This document shows positions 63,488-64,000 of a DNA stretch of 64,000 nt, piece by piece (position 1 is the stretch's first letter; every line of letters starts with the position of its first letter). Where the stretch lies: positions 130,798 through 194,797 of the forward strand of contig JADJRT010000009.1 of NCBI GenBank assembly GCA_016712035.1, read 5' to 3'. Origin of the DNA: Flammeovirgaceae bacterium. Its GTDB lineage: Bacteria; Bacteroidota; Bacteroidia; Cytophagales; Cyclobacteriaceae. The position numbers and the translations under genes were made by a program. Under the pieces are notes generated by a model. The model ran no database searches. It saw nothing but the letters and a program-made list of their open reading frames with translations, and had not been told where the DNA came from.

Positions 63488-63774
63488 TTATCCGAGCGGC
63501 ATTGGTTGACTATTTCTTCTTAGTCTTTTAACTTCTTTAATGATGATCTGCTTGCCATCTTTAATTATTGTATCGGTCTTAACAATAGTTTCCTCATCAT
63601 TTCGTGCATCAACATCTACGGTTATATCAAAGTATCAGACGGCTCATTGCTATTTACCCACATCATTCTTTGAGGTTTATGATGTCCGGTAGTTCTTCCC
63701 ACGAGGAAACCTAGTGTGCTAAAAATCACCGCAACAAGAAGAATTATAAGCCAGTTTTTATTAAAATTTTCCAT
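63488..63774 (-). CDS. Small membrane-anchored hypothetical protein, frameshifted
   Basis: About 95 residues after one base is added to the AAA run at 63629-63631 (plus strand). ATG at 63774 gives MENFNKNWLIILLVAVIFSTLGFLVGRTTG (one membrane helix), then HHKPQRMMWVNSNEPSDTF. The restored frame reads DITVDVDARNDEETIVKTDTIIKDGKQ and ends with RRNSQPMPLG. A repeated T-D/E-I-K pattern and a periplasmic basic end suggest a small anchored protein. No family recognised. Confidence 0.55.
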
Positions 63775-63919
63775 TTGTCTAAATATTTAGGAGCAAGTAT
63801 AGCTAAAAATTATATGCTGAGAGCGGATTGCTATGCAGCTACTTGTTTTGATTTCGAACGCTGAACTACGTGCACTGATTGTTTCCTTTAAAAATTCTCT
63901 CTTTTATTATCTTACTGCA

Positions 63920-64000
63920 ATGAAAATACTTTGTGTGGGCATAGTTATTCTGCTGACAGCAGGGTGTACCACAAAAAAAGAGCAAGACGCTATGCAGGAT
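63920..64000 (+). CDS. Lipoprotein, N-terminal part (cut by window edge)
   Basis: ATG at 63920 starts MKILCVGIVILLTAGCTTKKEQDAMQD and runs off the window after 27 codons. ILLTAGC is a lipobox with Cys at position 16, so it is a predicted lipoprotein. Nothing more can be said from the fragment. Confidence 0.65.
   Translation, partial: MKILCVGIVILLTAGCTTKKEQDAMQD

Noticed and set aside
6933..63774. Programmed frameshifting as the cause of the broken genes
   Set aside because: Too many unrelated genes are affected, the breaks are at different sequences, no shared slippery site or pseudoknot is seen, and repair always gives ordinary family proteins.

Overview
This window looks like a chromosomal segment of a Bacteroidota species, most likely of the order Cytophagales. 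The evidence is two large secreted proteins with gliding/type IX secretion (T9SS) type B C-terminal domains, a PorP/SprF-family protein, a DUF4249/TonB-receptor pair, a DUF4221 lipoprotein, BspA-like repeats, Bacteroidota-style -7 promoter boxes (TAnnTTTG) and moderately AT-rich DNA. Nothing marks a prophage, insertion sequence or CRISPR array.

Layout. 0-7.3 kb is almost all minus strand: a cut DinB-like gene, ThuA-like and DUF4349 proteins, pgk, a START-like protein, pfkA, Sua5 and a Nudix hydrolase. 7.4-13.8 kb holds a giant T9SS cargo protein facing a PorP/SprF gene. 14-16.4 kb is a trio of aspartoacylase-like protein, RimK ligase and a RimB-like zinc protease. 17.1-20.2 kb is a redox/sulfur operon (DUF2892, DUF6132, two rhodaneses, OsmC, thioredoxin). 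It lies behind a perfect CRP/FNR-type palindrome and follows a Crp/Fnr regulator. Then come ffh, small unknowns, a GntP permease with glycerate kinase, a VapBC-like pair, and a molybdenum-cofactor region (moeA, moaC, moaE, moaD, moaA) joined to a sulfite-oxidase-like protein, a TauE/SafE exporter and a DsrE protein. 31.8-36.8 kb carries a BspA-like T9SS protein and a metallophosphoesterase. 36.9-47 kb has YfhO, a Pif1-like helicase, an FtsX permease, and galactokinase with a sodium/sugar symporter.

48.7-54.0 kb is the most system-like locus. A tiny cysteine-rich secreted peptide is followed by a DUF4221 lipoprotein, a CxxC thioredoxin-like lipoprotein, a DUF4249 lipoprotein and a TonB-dependent receptor. 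54-64 kb holds a secreted thioredoxin, HD and TPR proteins, a histidine phosphatase, an OmpA-like protein, an ABC ATPase with TolC, ribosomal protein S1, tRNA-Cys and two end genes.

More than 20 otherwise well-conserved genes are broken by indels of one or two bases, many of them in homopolymers. The pattern fits uncorrected long-read errors better than gene decay. I therefore annotate such genes over their full restored span as frameshifted CDS. Several intergenic elements (inverted word-like repeats, REP-like palindromes) recur, and one such repeat has entered a coding region in frame.
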